Assembly: GCF_000964545.1 (NCBI RefSeq) | Contig: NZ_BBVD01000008.1 | Coordinates: forward strand, 124,001 to 188,000 | Source of the DNA: Comamonas thiooxydans | GTDB taxonomy: Bacteria > Pseudomonadota > Gammaproteobacteria > Burkholderiales > Burkholderiaceae_C | Direction: 5' to 3' | Length of the DNA: 64,000 bases | Made by a program: the position numbers and the translations under genes | Notes under the pieces: generated by a model | What the model was told of the DNA's origin: nothing | What the model saw: only the letters and a program-made list of their open reading frames with translations | The model's database searches: none | Part shown: one piece after another, positions 17,024 to 25,608 of the stretch | Layout: every line of letters begins with the position of its first letter | How positions within the stretch are numbered: position 1 is the first letter of the stretch

Positions 17024-17731
17024 ATGACCCAAGCCAACTATCTCTGGGCGCCATCCCCCGTGCAATCCCTGCCCGTGCGCGGCAGCGAGCAGCGCCTGCC
17101 CGTCAACCGCCTGTTCTTTGTGGGCCGCAACTACCACGCCCATGCGCTGGAGATGGGCCGCCCCGTGGACAAAAGCACAGAGCGCCCCTTCTACTTCACC
17201 AAGGCCCCGCAGACGCTGACCGAATCGGGCGCCACCGTGGCCTATCCACCCGAGACCCAGAACTACCACTTCGAGATGGAGCTGGTCGTGGCCATCGGCA
17301 AAGCGGGCTTTCGCATTCCTGCCGACCAGGCCCATGAGTACATCTACGGCTATGCCTGCGGCCTCGATATGACGCGCCGCGACCTGCAGCTGGTCGCACG
17401 CGACAAGGGTCGCCCCTGGGATCTGGGCAAGGATGTGGAGCAGTCCTCCATCGCCAGCGAAATCGTGCCCATGGCCAGCAAGGTGATCGAGTCCGGCCTC
17501 ATCGAGCTGAGCGTCAACGGTCAGGTCAAGCAGCAGTCCGATGTGAACAAGCTGATCTGGAATATCCGCGAAATCATTGCCGATCTGTCGCTGTTCTATC
17601 ACCTGCAAGCCGGTGATCTGATCTACACGGGCACTCCCGAAGGCGTGGGCGCCGTGCTGCCCGGCGACCGGATCACAGGTCGTGTGGAAGGCGTGGGCGA
17701 GATTGCCCTGAACGTGGGCCAGCCCGAGTAA
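17024..17731 (+). CDS. fumarylacetoacetate-hydrolase family protein, probable fumarylpyruvate hydrolase
   Basis: 235 residues from the ATG at 17024; the open frame extends upstream into the repeat and dioxygenase gene but shows no family likeness there. The FAH fold is clear: 'FFVGRNYHAHALEMG', the metal-site residues in 'YHFEMELVVAIG', 'YACGLDMTRRDLQ' and 'GDLIYTGTPEGVG'. In this context it should cleave fumarylpyruvate to fumarate and pyruvate, the last step of the gentisate route. It is followed after 12 bases by the isomerase gene. Confidence 0.92.
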   Translation: MTQANYLWAPSPVQSLPVRGSEQRLPVNRLFFVGRNYHAHALEMGRPVDKSTERPFYFTKAPQTLTESGATVAYPPETQNYHFEMELVVAIGKAGFRIPADQAHEYIYGYACGLDMTRRDLQLVARDKGRPWDLGKDVEQSSIASEIVPMASKVIESGLIELSVNGQVKQQSDVNKLIWNIREIIADLSLFYHLQAGDLIYTGTPEGVGAVLPGDRITGRVEGVGEIALNVGQPE

Positions 17732-17743
17732 GGCGCGCAGACC

Positions 17744-18388
17744 ATGAAGCTCTACAGCTTTTTTCGCAGCGGCACCTCGCACCGCCTGCGCATCGCCCTC
17801 AATCTCAAGGGCCTCACGCCCGACTACTTCCCTGTCGATCTGCGTGTGGACGAGCAGGCCGAAGCGCCGTTCAAGCGCATCAACCCTCAAGGCCTGGTGC
17901 CCGCGCTGACGCTGGACAACGGCGAGACGCTGATCCAGTCGCCCGCCATCATCGAATGGCTGGAAGAGCGCTACCCCGAGCCTGCGCTGCTGCCTGCCGA
18001 CCCCGAGGCCCGCGCCCATGTGCGCGCCCTGACGGCCATCGTGGGCTGTGATGTGCACCCCATCAACAACCGCCGCATCCTGCAGACCCTGCGCCAGCAG
18101 TTCGGCGCCGACGAGGCCGCCATCAACGCTTGGTGCGCCACCTGGATCACGGCCGGCTTTGACGCCATCGAAGCCTTGCTGGCACAGGACGACACACGCG
18201 GCAGCTTCTGCTTCGGCAAGGCCCCCGGTCTGGCCGATGTCTACCTGATTCCGCAGGTCGAGAGCGCACGCCGCTTTGGCGTGGATCTGGCCCGCTGGCC
18301 GCTGATCAGCGCTGTCGATGCGGCTTGCAGCGCCCTGCCCGCCTTTGCCCAGGCAGCGCCTCTGGCCCAGCCCGACGCTCCGCAATAG
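17744..18388 (+). CDS. maleylpyruvate/maleylacetoacetate isomerase (zeta-class GST)
   Basis: 214 residues with a thioredoxin-like N-terminal domain and all-helical C-terminal domain. The zeta-class active-site motif is seen as 'FFRSGTSHRLRIALN' (family SSCSxRVRIALN; the usual SSC is S-G-T here), then 'NPQGLVPAL' and 'QSPAIIEWLEERYP'. In the gentisate pathway it turns maleylpyruvate into fumarylpyruvate with glutathione as cofactor. The order dioxygenase - hydrolase - isomerase is the common one in Comamonadaceae and Burkholderiales. It is likely cotranscribed with the Bug gene after it. Confidence 0.92.
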   Translation: MKLYSFFRSGTSHRLRIALNLKGLTPDYFPVDLRVDEQAEAPFKRINPQGLVPALTLDNGETLIQSPAIIEWLEERYPEPALLPADPEARAHVRALTAIVGCDVHPINNRRILQTLRQQFGADEAAINAWCATWITAGFDAIEALLAQDDTRGSFCFGKAPGLADVYLIPQVESARRFGVDLARWPLISAVDAACSALPAFAQAAPLAQPDAPQ

Positions 18389-18470
18389 ACCCATCCCCTG
18401 CGGCCGCGCCCGGACGCGGCTGCCCAGCAACGCTTTGCAGTCCCTAAAAAACGCCCACCGGAGACAAACT

Positions 18471-19499
18471 GTGAAATACGAGCAAAATCAGCACCAAAGC
18501 CAATCCATACCTACGAAAACAGCTATTAAAACAATAGTTTCCGCAGCTGCCATGCTGGCCGCAGCCGGCCAGGCGCTGGCCCAGGGTGATGCCTCCAACT
18601 ATCCCAACCGCCCGGTGACCGTGGTCACGGCCTTTGCCGTGGGCAGCGGCCCCGATGCCGTGCTGCGCATCGTGGGCGAAAAACTGGCCCAGCGCTGGAA
18701 ACAGGGCGTGACGGTGGACAACCGCCCCGGTGGCGGCGGCTTTGTCGCCATCGAGTACGCGCGCCGCGCCAAGCCCGACGGCTATACCCTGCTGCAACTG
18801 GACAGCGAACATATCTCGGCCCTGCCCTATCTCTACAAGAACAAGAACTTCAACACGCTGAGCCACTTCGACCCCGTGGCCCCACTGTTCCTGACTCCTT
18901 TTTTTGTGGCCGTACCCACGAATTCGCCGTGGAAGAACATGGGCGACCTGATCAAGTCCGCCAAGGCCGAGCCCGGCAAGATCAGCTACGGCTCCTGGGG
19001 CGTTGGCAGCCCCGGCCATCTGGGCGGCGAATGGCTGGACTATCTGACGGGCAGCAAGATGACCCATGTGCCTTACCGCGAGGTCAGCCAGTTGTTCACC
19101 TCGGTTGCCAACGGCGACCCAAGCTGGAGCTTTGCCAGCCTGCCCTCCAGCCAGGGCATCTACAAAAGCGGCAAGATCCGCTATCTAGCCGTGGCCGCGC
19201 CCAAGCGCATCGCGCAAATGCCCGACGTGCCGACGGTCGCCGAAGCCGGCGGCCCAGCCGAGCTGGATGTGAACTCCTTTGTCTCCCTGCTCAGCCCCAA
19301 GGGCGTGGACACCGCCGTGCGCGACAAGATCCGCAGCGATGTGGTGGCCGTGCTGCAGGACCCGCAGGTCAAAGAGAAGTTCTCCACCTTCGCCTTCCAG
19401 CCCATGAGCTTCACCGTGCCCGAGATGCAGCAATTTGCCAAGAAGAAGTCCGAGCAATACAAGCTGCTGATTGAAAAAGCCCAGATCAGCCTGGATTGA
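18471..19499 (+). CDS. Bug-family (TctC-like) periplasmic solute-binding protein
   Basis: About 342 residues from a GTG at 18471, which is preceded by GGAGA at good spacing. A signal peptide ends 'GQALAQ'. The mature part shows the Bug pattern: 'YPNRPVTVVTAFAVGSG', 'NRPGGGGFVAIEYARRAKPDGYTLL' (first part) and 'MPDVPTVAEAGG'. These proteins bind small carboxylates in the periplasm. No TctA/TctB membrane genes are adjacent, so the transport partner is not local. Its place at the end of the gentisate operon suggests an aromatic acid ligand such as gentisate or a precursor, which is inference. Confidence 0.9.
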   Translation: MKYEQNQHQSQSIPTKTAIKTIVSAAAMLAAAGQALAQGDASNYPNRPVTVVTAFAVGSGPDAVLRIVGEKLAQRWKQGVTVDNRPGGGGFVAIEYARRAKPDGYTLLQLDSEHISALPYLYKNKNFNTLSHFDPVAPLFLTPFFVAVPTNSPWKNMGDLIKSAKAEPGKISYGSWGVGSPGHLGGEWLDYLTGSKMTHVPYREVSQLFTSVANGDPSWSFASLPSSQGIYKSGKIRYLAVAAPKRIAQMPDVPTVAEAGGPAELDVNSFVSLLSPKGVDTAVRDKIRSDVVAVLQDPQVKEKFSTFAFQPMSFTVPEMQQFAKKKSEQYKLLIEKAQISLD

Positions 19500-19554
19500 G
19501 AGCCGCTGGCGGCCATCAAATAGATCACGGTACAGGCCTACGCCTGCAGCCGGC

Positions 19555-19590
19555 AAAGCCCCGTCAGCACAGAGTGCACGGGGCTTTTTT
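19555..19590 (+). terminator. terminator of the gentisate operon
   Basis: A stem AAAGCCCCGT...ACGGGGCTTT followed by a run of six T, about 55 bases after the Bug gene stop. Confidence 0.85.
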
Positions 19591-19881
19591 CATTGACGCG
19601 ACGACCCGCCTCGCTCCGGATCAAGAAGGCCGCACATAGACGGCAGAGCTCCAAAGGCGTGCAGAAAACGACCTCGACCCGGGGTTACACTTGTTGCGAG
19701 GCGTTTCTCCGGATTTCCATCCCACCTCTAGAGCGCCCGTATGCCATGAGTCCCCGCTGATAAGCGTCAGGGCTGTTCGGCAGCTTCCCGCCCAAGCCGC
19801 AGCGCCGCCTGTCTGCCAGGGGCCCCATGCTGTTTTCACGTGACTCCACGTGATTCAGCCCCTTTAAATCGTTATAAAAAG
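19591..19881. other. intergenic region, no supported gene
   Basis: About 290 bases between the terminator and the next gene, with no frame of protein character on either strand. It presumably carries the promoter of the following gene. Confidence 0.4.
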
Positions 19882-20550
19882 ATGAACAATTCCATCAAGA
19901 CTGCTATCGCTTTTTTGCTGCTGCCCCTGGCCGCCGCTTCGCAGGCGGCCGAGCCGCCCTCGCCCATTGCTGCGGCCGAGCTGTATATCCGCACTCTGGT
20001 CAATCACGACGAGCAGGCCATCAGCCAGCTCAATGACTATCTGCGTCCGGACCGCCTGCGCTCGGGCCGCAGCGCGGACTACGCCAACGCCGCCGAACTC
20101 AAGCAAGCCGACAAGGACTTCCCGCGTGAAGTCACCGACATGGCCCTGCCCCTGTTCCCCGAGGCGCAGCGCAACGCCCTGCGTGCGCCCGTGGAAAGCC
20201 TGATGAGCACGGTGCAAAAGGCGCGCCAGCAATCGCAGTGCAAGACCGTCTCGGCCACCAAGCCCAAGCTCGACAAGCATGGCGTGCTCAATACCGATGT
20301 GAAGTTCAGCTGCCAGCTGGTCAAGACCCCCGAGACCTGGGCCGAGGGCATTCAACGCATGGTGCGCAACAAGCTCAGCCTGGATCAGGTGCAAGGCGAA
20401 CTCAAGAAGCTGCAAGCTGCATACTCAGCCCCCGCCAGCTACACCTACGAGGGCGTGCTTTCCCTGGGCATGGTGCCCAAGGACAAGGACAAGGCCTGGC
20501 GTAACGACTTCGCTAGCGAAGCCTTTGACGAGATGTTCAGCGAGCTCTAA
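19882..20550 (+). CDS. secreted protein of unknown function
   Basis: About 222 residues from the ATG at 19882. A clean signal peptide (KTAIAFLLLPLAAASQAAE) is followed by a mostly helical, charged mature domain with two Cys ('SQCKTVSATKP' and 'KFSCQLVK') that could form a disulfide. No family is recognised with certainty. It is a single gene between two terminators. The start chosen gives the signal peptide a normal length; an upstream in-frame start would add 14 residues. Confidence 0.7.
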   Translation: MNNSIKTAIAFLLLPLAAASQAAEPPSPIAAAELYIRTLVNHDEQAISQLNDYLRPDRLRSGRSADYANAAELKQADKDFPREVTDMALPLFPEAQRNALRAPVESLMSTVQKARQQSQCKTVSATKPKLDKHGVLNTDVKFSCQLVKTPETWAEGIQRMVRNKLSLDQVQGELKKLQAAYSAPASYTYEGVLSLGMVPKDKDKAWRNDFASEAFDEMFSEL

Positions 20551-20565
20551 GAGAACCTGAGAACG

Positions 20566-20593
20566 GCAAAAGGGCCCGGGTGGGCCCTTTTGC
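20566..20593 (+). terminator. terminator
   Basis: A 12-bp stem GCAAAAGGGCCC and its complement with a four-base loop, 15 bases after the stop of the secreted protein gene. Confidence 0.8.
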
Positions 20594-20666
20594 ATTTTGC
20601 CGCCGCAGGTACTGCAGCCATGCCTGCACGACAAGCTCCAAAGCGCTGGCAGACATAGCATCCACT

Positions 20667-20693
20667 TGTGCACATTTGCACACCCTATGTGCA
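20667..20693. promoter_or_regulatory. three TGTGCA half-sites before mmsA, candidate operator
   Basis: TGTGCA at 20667-20672, its inverse TGCACA at 20677-20682 (spacer CATT), and a third TGTGCA at 20688-20693, so the two direct copies are 21 bases apart. They lie 70-96 bases before the mmsA ATG. No regulator gene is adjacent. Confidence 0.45.
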
Positions 20694-20762
20694 GTGTTTG
20701 CTATTGCTACAGCAAATCCGCACACATACCATGAGGAACGAATTCACCAACGGAGACACCTC

Positions 20763-22286
20763 ATGAACGCACCGACTTCCGCCAAGGTTCTGGCGCCCAC
20801 GGTCAAGCTGCTCATCAACGGGCAGATGGTCGAATCCAAAACCACCCAGTGGCGCGATGTGGTCAACCCCGCGACGCAGGAAGTGCTGGCGCGCGTACCG
20901 TTCGCCACGCCCGACGAGGTCAACGCCGCCGTGGCCAATGCCAAGCAAGCGTTCAAGACCTGGAAAAAGACGCCCATCGGCGCACGCGCCCGCATCTTTC
21001 TGAAGCTGCAGCAGCTGATCCGCGAAAACATGAAGGAGCTGGCCGCCCTGCTGACGGCCGAACAGGGCAAGACCCTGCCCGACGCCGAAGGCGATGTCTT
21101 CCGCGGCCTGGAAGTCGTGGAGCACGCGGCCAGCATCGGCAATCTGCAGCTGGGCGAGCTGGCCAACAATGTGGCCAACGGTGTCGATACCTATACGCTG
21201 AACCAGCCGCTGGGCGTGTGTGCAGGCATCACGCCCTTCAACTTCCCGGCCATGATTCCGCTGTGGATGTTCCCCATGGCGATCGCTACGGGCAATACCT
21301 TCATTCTCAAGCCTTCCGAGCAGGACCCCATTGTCACCATGCGTCTGGCCGAGCTGGCACTGGAAGCCGGCGTGCCTCCTGGCGTGCTCAACGTCATCCA
21401 CGGCGGCGAGGACGTAGTCAACGCCATCTGCGACCACCCCGATATCAAGGCCATCAGCTTTGTGGGCTCGACCAAGGTCGGCACCCATGTCTACAACCGC
21501 GCCAGCCTCAACGGCAAGCGCGTGCAATGCATGATGGGCGCCAAGAATCACGCCATCGTCATGCCCGACGCCAACAAGGAGCAGTCGCTCAATGCCCTGC
21601 TGGGCGCTGCCTTCGGTGCGGCCGGCCAGCGTTGCATGGCGGTCTCCGTGGCCGTTCTGGTGGGAGAGGCACGCAACTGGATTCCCGATCTGGTGGCCAA
21701 GTCCAAGACCCTCAAGGTCAATGGCGGCACCGAGCCCGGCACCGATGTCGGTCCTCTGGTGAGCTGCGCGGCCCTGTCGCGTGTCGAAGGCCTGATCGAA
21801 CGCGGTCTGGCCGACGGCGCCACGCTGGAGCTGGATGGCCGTAAACCCGAGGTGGCCGCCTATGCCAAGGGCAATTTTGTCGGCCCCACCATCTTCAGCG
21901 GCGTCAAGCCCGGCATGAGCATCTACGAGCAGGAAATCTTCGGCCCCGTGCTGTGTCTGGTCGCTGCCGAGGACATCGATCAGGCCATCGAGTTCATCAA
22001 CGCCAACCCCAATGGCAACGGCACAGCCATCTTCACCCAATCGGGTGCGGCCGCGCGCAAGTTCCAGGAAGAGATCGATGTGGGCCAGGTCGGCATCAAT
22101 GTGCCCATCCCCGTGCCCGTGCCGCTGTTCTCGTTCACGGGCAGCCGTGCATCCAAGCTGGGCGACCTGGGCCCTTACGGCAAGCAGGTGGTCATGTTCT
22201 ACACCCAGACCAAGACCATCACGGCGCGCTGGTTCGACGACAGCACCACCAGCCACGGCGTGAACACCACCATCAGCCTGAAGTAA
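20763..22286 (+). CDS. mmsA: MmsA, CoA-acylating methylmalonate-semialdehyde dehydrogenase
   Basis: 507 residues, the normal length, starting at the ATG at 20763 with GGAGA before it. The aldehyde dehydrogenase fold shows 'TPFNFPAMIPLWMFPMAIA' (typical of this subfamily), 'FVGSTKVG', and the catalytic Cys 291 in 'AAGQRCMAVS'. The enzyme turns methylmalonate semialdehyde and malonate semialdehyde into propionyl-CoA and acetyl-CoA in valine, thymine and inositol breakdown. The acyl-CoA dehydrogenase and mmsB downstream point to valine. Confidence 0.95.
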   Translation: MNAPTSAKVLAPTVKLLINGQMVESKTTQWRDVVNPATQEVLARVPFATPDEVNAAVANAKQAFKTWKKTPIGARARIFLKLQQLIRENMKELAALLTAEQGKTLPDAEGDVFRGLEVVEHAASIGNLQLGELANNVANGVDTYTLNQPLGVCAGITPFNFPAMIPLWMFPMAIATGNTFILKPSEQDPIVTMRLAELALEAGVPPGVLNVIHGGEDVVNAICDHPDIKAISFVGSTKVGTHVYNRASLNGKRVQCMMGAKNHAIVMPDANKEQSLNALLGAAFGAAGQRCMAVSVAVLVGEARNWIPDLVAKSKTLKVNGGTEPGTDVGPLVSCAALSRVEGLIERGLADGATLELDGRKPEVAAYAKGNFVGPTIFSGVKPGMSIYEQEIFGPVLCLVAAEDIDQAIEFINANPNGNGTAIFTQSGAAARKFQEEIDVGQVGINVPIPVPVPLFSFTGSRASKLGDLGPYGKQVVMFYTQTKTITARWFDDSTTSHGVNTTISLK

Positions 22287-22293
22287 GCCGGCC

Positions 22294-22842
22294 ATGAAAC
22301 CCGACAGTGCAGCCCTGCCTCTTGCCAGGCCCGGGCTGCGCTGTGTGGCTTTGCCGATGATGGCTGGCATGTACGTTCAAGAATTGTCACGCTCCTCCCC
22401 CCTGCGCCCAGCCGCAAACACATCTCACAGCCCCGCACGGCGGCTGGCCCGTCTGTGCGCCCTGGCAGCCGGCAGCCTGCTGATTGCCCATCTGCCTGTG
22501 GCATCGGCCCAGGACAGCGAGCCGGCCCCGCTGCACTGCCCCTCAGATCAGCCACTGTCTCTTGCCTGCCTTGAGCAACAGGCCCAGATTCTGGAACGGA
22601 GCATGCAGGTGCTCTACCTGTACCTGCAGCGCCAGCTGCCGCAGGCCAACGCCCAGGCCCTGCAAACCGAACAGGACGACTGGACGCAGGAGCGCGACCG
22701 GCGCTGCCAGCCCAATGGCTATGTCCATGAGGCTGAGGACATGGCTGCTTGCCGCATCGGCATGGCCCTGAGCCGGGTCAAGGCCTTCAAGAACCAGTGG
22801 TATCCGCTGGCAAAGAACGCACAGGGTGAAAAGCAGCCATGA
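22294..22842 (+). CDS. LprI-like (DUF1311) secreted protein
   Basis: 182 residues. A signal-like hydrophobic stretch (about 50-70) ends 'ASAQ'; the N region before it is long, so an internal Met may be the real start. The mature part has the spaced cysteines and the 'QTEQDDWTQERDRRC' pattern of lysozyme-inhibitor-LprI-like (DUF1311) domains. It starts seven bases after mmsA and overlaps the next gene by four bases (ATGA), so it belongs to the valine operon transcript, although its role there is not obvious. Confidence 0.7.
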   Translation: MKPDSAALPLARPGLRCVALPMMAGMYVQELSRSSPLRPAANTSHSPARRLARLCALAAGSLLIAHLPVASAQDSEPAPLHCPSDQPLSLACLEQQAQILERSMQVLYLYLQRQLPQANAQALQTEQDDWTQERDRRCQPNGYVHEAEDMAACRIGMALSRVKAFKNQWYPLAKNAQGEKQP

Positions 22843-23330
22843 ACCGGGCAAACTCATATCACTTGCGCCAGCAGGCCAGCCCGGGCTGCGATGATGCGGG
22901 CATGACGATCCGCATTCAGAAATTCAGGCAACCGCGGCCTGCAACCATTGACACCAAATCGCTTGCCGCTCTTCTTATTGCAGCAAGCTTGAGCCAGCAC
23001 GCCCTGGCCCAGGCCGGAGCCGACTGCGTGCCCGGCGGCACCAAGGCCCAGATCAATGCCTGTGCCATCAAGGACTTCCAGCAAGCCGACACCGACCACC
23101 AGATTCTCTATGGCGATGTGATGCGCGCGCTATCGGCCCATGAGCGCCCCGCCCTGCGCAAGGAGCAAGGCGAATGGAGCCGCCAGCGCATCACCCATTG
23201 CAAGCAGGCCACAAAGGCCTTTGAAGCGCAGCCCGACTGGCCCAGCCGCTACCACGGCTGTCTGGTGCAGCAGATCACGGCCCGCGATGCGGTGCTCAAA
23301 CGCTGGCTGCACCAGGGGCCGCCGGACTAA
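22839..23330 (+). CDS. second LprI-like (DUF1311) secreted protein
   Basis: 163 residues from the ATG that overlaps the previous stop; a later ATG at 22902 would give a more normal signal peptide, ending 'QHALAQ'. The mature part has Cys residues at similar places to the preceding protein and 'KEQGEWSRQRITHCKQ', which parallels 'TEQDDWTQERDRRC' next door. The two genes look like a tandem duplication that has diverged. LprI-like domains bind lysozyme in some bacteria; whether these do is unknown. Confidence 0.72.
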   Translation: MNRANSYHLRQQASPGCDDAGMTIRIQKFRQPRPATIDTKSLAALLIAASLSQHALAQAGADCVPGGTKAQINACAIKDFQQADTDHQILYGDVMRALSAHERPALRKEQGEWSRQRITHCKQATKAFEAQPDWPSRYHGCLVQQITARDAVLKRWLHQGPPD

Positions 23331-23384
23331 GCTGCAAAGCCGTCAGGGGCCAGAAGACGAGTAGAACAAAAAAGGAGACATGAA

Positions 23385-24551
23385 ATGGACTTTGAACTCA
23401 GCGAAGATCAACGCGCTTTTGCCGATACTGCCCGTGCTTTTGCGCAGGCCGAGCTGGCGCCGCATGCAGCCGAGTGGGACCGCGAGCACATCTTCCCGCG
23501 CGAGGCGATTGCCAAGGCCGGCGAGCTGGGCTTCTGCGGCCTCTATGCTCCGGAAAGCATTGGCGGTCTGGCCCTGCCACGACTCGATGCAACGCTGGTA
23601 TTCGAAGAAATGGCGGCCGTCGATCCATCGACCACGGCCTTCATCACCATCCACAATATGGCGACCTGGATGCTGGGCACCTGGGCCACCGATGCCGTGC
23701 GCGCCCAGTGGGGCGAAGCCTTGACCAGCGGCAGCAAGCTGGCCAGCTACTGCCTGACCGAGCCCGGCGCAGGCTCGGATGCGGCCTCGCTCAAGACCCG
23801 GGCCGAGCTGGTCGGCAACGAGTACATCGTCAACGGCAGCAAAGCCTTCATCAGCGGCGCGGGCAGCACCGATGTGCTGGTGCTGATGGCAAGAACCGGC
23901 GATGCCGGCTCCGGGGCTTCGGGCATCTCGGCCTTTGCCGTGCCAGCCGATGCGGCCGGCGTGAGCTATGGCAAAAAGGAAGAGAAGATGGGCTGGAACA
24001 GCCAGCCCACGCGCGTCATCAGCTTCGACAATGTGCGCATTCCCGCGCACAACCTGCTGGGCCGCGAGGGCGAAGGCTTCAAGATCGCCATGAAGGGCCT
24101 GGACGGCGGCCGCATCAATATCGCCACCTGCTCGGTGGGCGCAGCCCAGGGGGCACTGACCCAGGCACAAAGCTATATGCAGGAGCGCAAGCAGTTCGGC
24201 AAGGCCATTGCGAGCTTTCAGGCCCTGCAGTTCAAGCTGGCCGATATGGCGACCGAGCTGGTCGCAGCGCGGCAGATGGTGCGCCTGGCAGCATCCAAGC
24301 TGGATGCCGGCGCGCGTGATGCATCGACCTACTGCGCCATGGCCAAGCGCTTTGCCACCGATGCCGGCTTCATGGTCTGCAACGAGGCTCTGCAGCTGCA
24401 TGGCGGTTATGGCTATATCCGCGAGTACCCGCTGGAGCGCCTGATGCGCGATGCCCGCGTGCACCAGATTCTGGAAGGCACGAACGAAATCATGCGCGTC
24501 ATCATTGCCAGGCGCATGCTGGAGGGCGATGCTCCGGAGGTCATTCGCTAA
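23385..24551 (+). CDS. acyl-CoA dehydrogenase, probable isobutyryl-CoA dehydrogenase
   Basis: 388 residues, full length, with GGAGA before the ATG. Motifs of the acyl-CoA dehydrogenase family are present: 'YCLTEPGAGSDAASLKTRAE' (start of the middle domain), 'LGREGEGFKIAMKGLDGGR', and the C-terminal 'LQLHGGYGYIREYPLER' and 'QILEGTNEIMRVI'. Such an FAD enzyme oxidises a short branched acyl-CoA and hands electrons to ETF. Its place between mmsA and mmsB fits isobutyryl-CoA to methacrylyl-CoA in valine breakdown. No enoyl-CoA hydratase or hydroxyisobutyryl-CoA hydrolase is seen here. Confidence 0.92.
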   Translation: MDFELSEDQRAFADTARAFAQAELAPHAAEWDREHIFPREAIAKAGELGFCGLYAPESIGGLALPRLDATLVFEEMAAVDPSTTAFITIHNMATWMLGTWATDAVRAQWGEALTSGSKLASYCLTEPGAGSDAASLKTRAELVGNEYIVNGSKAFISGAGSTDVLVLMARTGDAGSGASGISAFAVPADAAGVSYGKKEEKMGWNSQPTRVISFDNVRIPAHNLLGREGEGFKIAMKGLDGGRINIATCSVGAAQGALTQAQSYMQERKQFGKAIASFQALQFKLADMATELVAARQMVRLAASKLDAGARDASTYCAMAKRFATDAGFMVCNEALQLHGGYGYIREYPLERLMRDARVHQILEGTNEIMRVIIARRMLEGDAPEVIR

Positions 24552-24582
24552 GCTGCTGCCATCACGCAACGCAAGGATCGTC

Positions 24583-25098
24583 ATGCCCGCCAAGCCCATC
24601 GCCCCTGAAACCCTGCAGCTCATAGATGCCGTGCGCGATGCGCTGCAGGATTGCACAGCCGTGGAAGAGAAGACCATGTTCGGCTGCCATGTTTTCATGG
24701 TCGACGGCAAGATGTGCCTGGGCGTGGAAAACGACGAGTTGCTGGTGCGCCTGCCCCCCGCCAGTCATGCGCAGATTGCGGAGATGCCGGGCGTGCGCCC
24801 GCTGTCCTCGCGCGGACTGATGGACGGCTACTTTCTCGTCGGCCCCACGGCCTACGCCAGGCGTGAACAGTGGCAGCACTGGATCAGCGAAGCCCTGGCT
24901 TTCAACCCGTTGGCAAAGGCCACGCCAAAACGCAAGACCGGCAGCAAGGCCAGCAGCGAGACCGATAGCAAGAAGCCGGGCGGTGGAAAAAGCCCTGCCG
25001 GTCAGGGCACCAGCAGCGGGCGCAAGCGCACCAGGGCTGCCCCGAAACCGGCTGATGCCGACGCCCCCAGAAAACATCCTATTTTCGACAGCGAATAA
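24583..25098 (+). CDS. TfoX N-terminal-domain protein with a basic tail
   Basis: 171 residues. The first roughly 100 match the TfoX N-terminal domain: 'EEKTMFGCHVFMVDGKMCLGV' (start), 'ELLVRLPP', and 'GYFLVGPTAYARREQWQHWI'. The remaining roughly 70 residues are a low-complexity tail rich in Lys, Ser, Pro and Ala. Full TfoX/Sxy proteins act in competence control, but stand-alone N domains are common and of unknown role. It sits inside the valine operon, 31 bases after the acyl-CoA dehydrogenase gene. Confidence 0.85.
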   Translation: MPAKPIAPETLQLIDAVRDALQDCTAVEEKTMFGCHVFMVDGKMCLGVENDELLVRLPPASHAQIAEMPGVRPLSSRGLMDGYFLVGPTAYARREQWQHWISEALAFNPLAKATPKRKTGSKASSETDSKKPGGGKSPAGQGTSSGRKRTRAAPKPADADAPRKHPIFDSE

Positions 25099-25116
25099 GC
25101 ACAAAGGACGGACCTC

Positions 25117-25536
25117 ATGGCCATACGCATAGTCCAGCTAGGCAGCGAACGCGCCCCCGACGAGGGCCTGCGCATAGGTACGGTGCGCAGACCGCCGCGC
25201 GGCGTGCCCAAGGCCGAGTTCGCAAGCCGCAACTACTACGACTGCTGGTATCCCGAACTCTCGCCCGAGGTGGAGCTGATGCAGCAGGCCCTGGAGGCCA
25301 TCAGGCTGCGCACAGCCGGCCAGGAGGCACAGGCCGACAAGCTCTGGAAGCAGTTTGAAAAGCAGTTCCGCAAGCAACTGGCCGAGCCCGCAGCCGATCG
25401 CACCCTGGGCCTGCTCGCAGCCTTGTCGCACAGCTCCGCCTTTTCTCTGGGCTGCTACTGCGACGACGAGGCGCATTGCCACCGCAGCATCTTGCGCAGC
25501 CTGCTCGCTGACAAGGGTGCCATTCTCAAGAATTAA
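25117..25536 (+). CDS. DUF488-family protein
   Basis: 139 residues, typical of the YeaO-like DUF488 group: 'IRIVQLGSERAPDEG', 'NYYDCWYPELSPEVELM' and the C-terminal 'LGCYCDDEAHCHRSILR' with clustered Cys and His. Function is unknown. It begins 18 bases after the TfoX-N gene and is followed by mmsB after about 70 bases. Confidence 0.85.
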   Translation: MAIRIVQLGSERAPDEGLRIGTVRRPPRGVPKAEFASRNYYDCWYPELSPEVELMQQALEAIRLRTAGQEAQADKLWKQFEKQFRKQLAEPAADRTLGLLAALSHSSAFSLGCYCDDEAHCHRSILRSLLADKGAILKN

Positions 25537-25608
25537 GCGAAAAACCAATCAATCGCTTATGGATAAAGCGCTAGACGCTATCAATTCAATAACAGCAAGG
25601 AGACAGAC

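Noticed and set aside
20685..22370. 561-codon minus-strand frame opposite mmsA
   Set aside because: A long shadow caused by high GC codon use; mmsA is certain on the plus strand.
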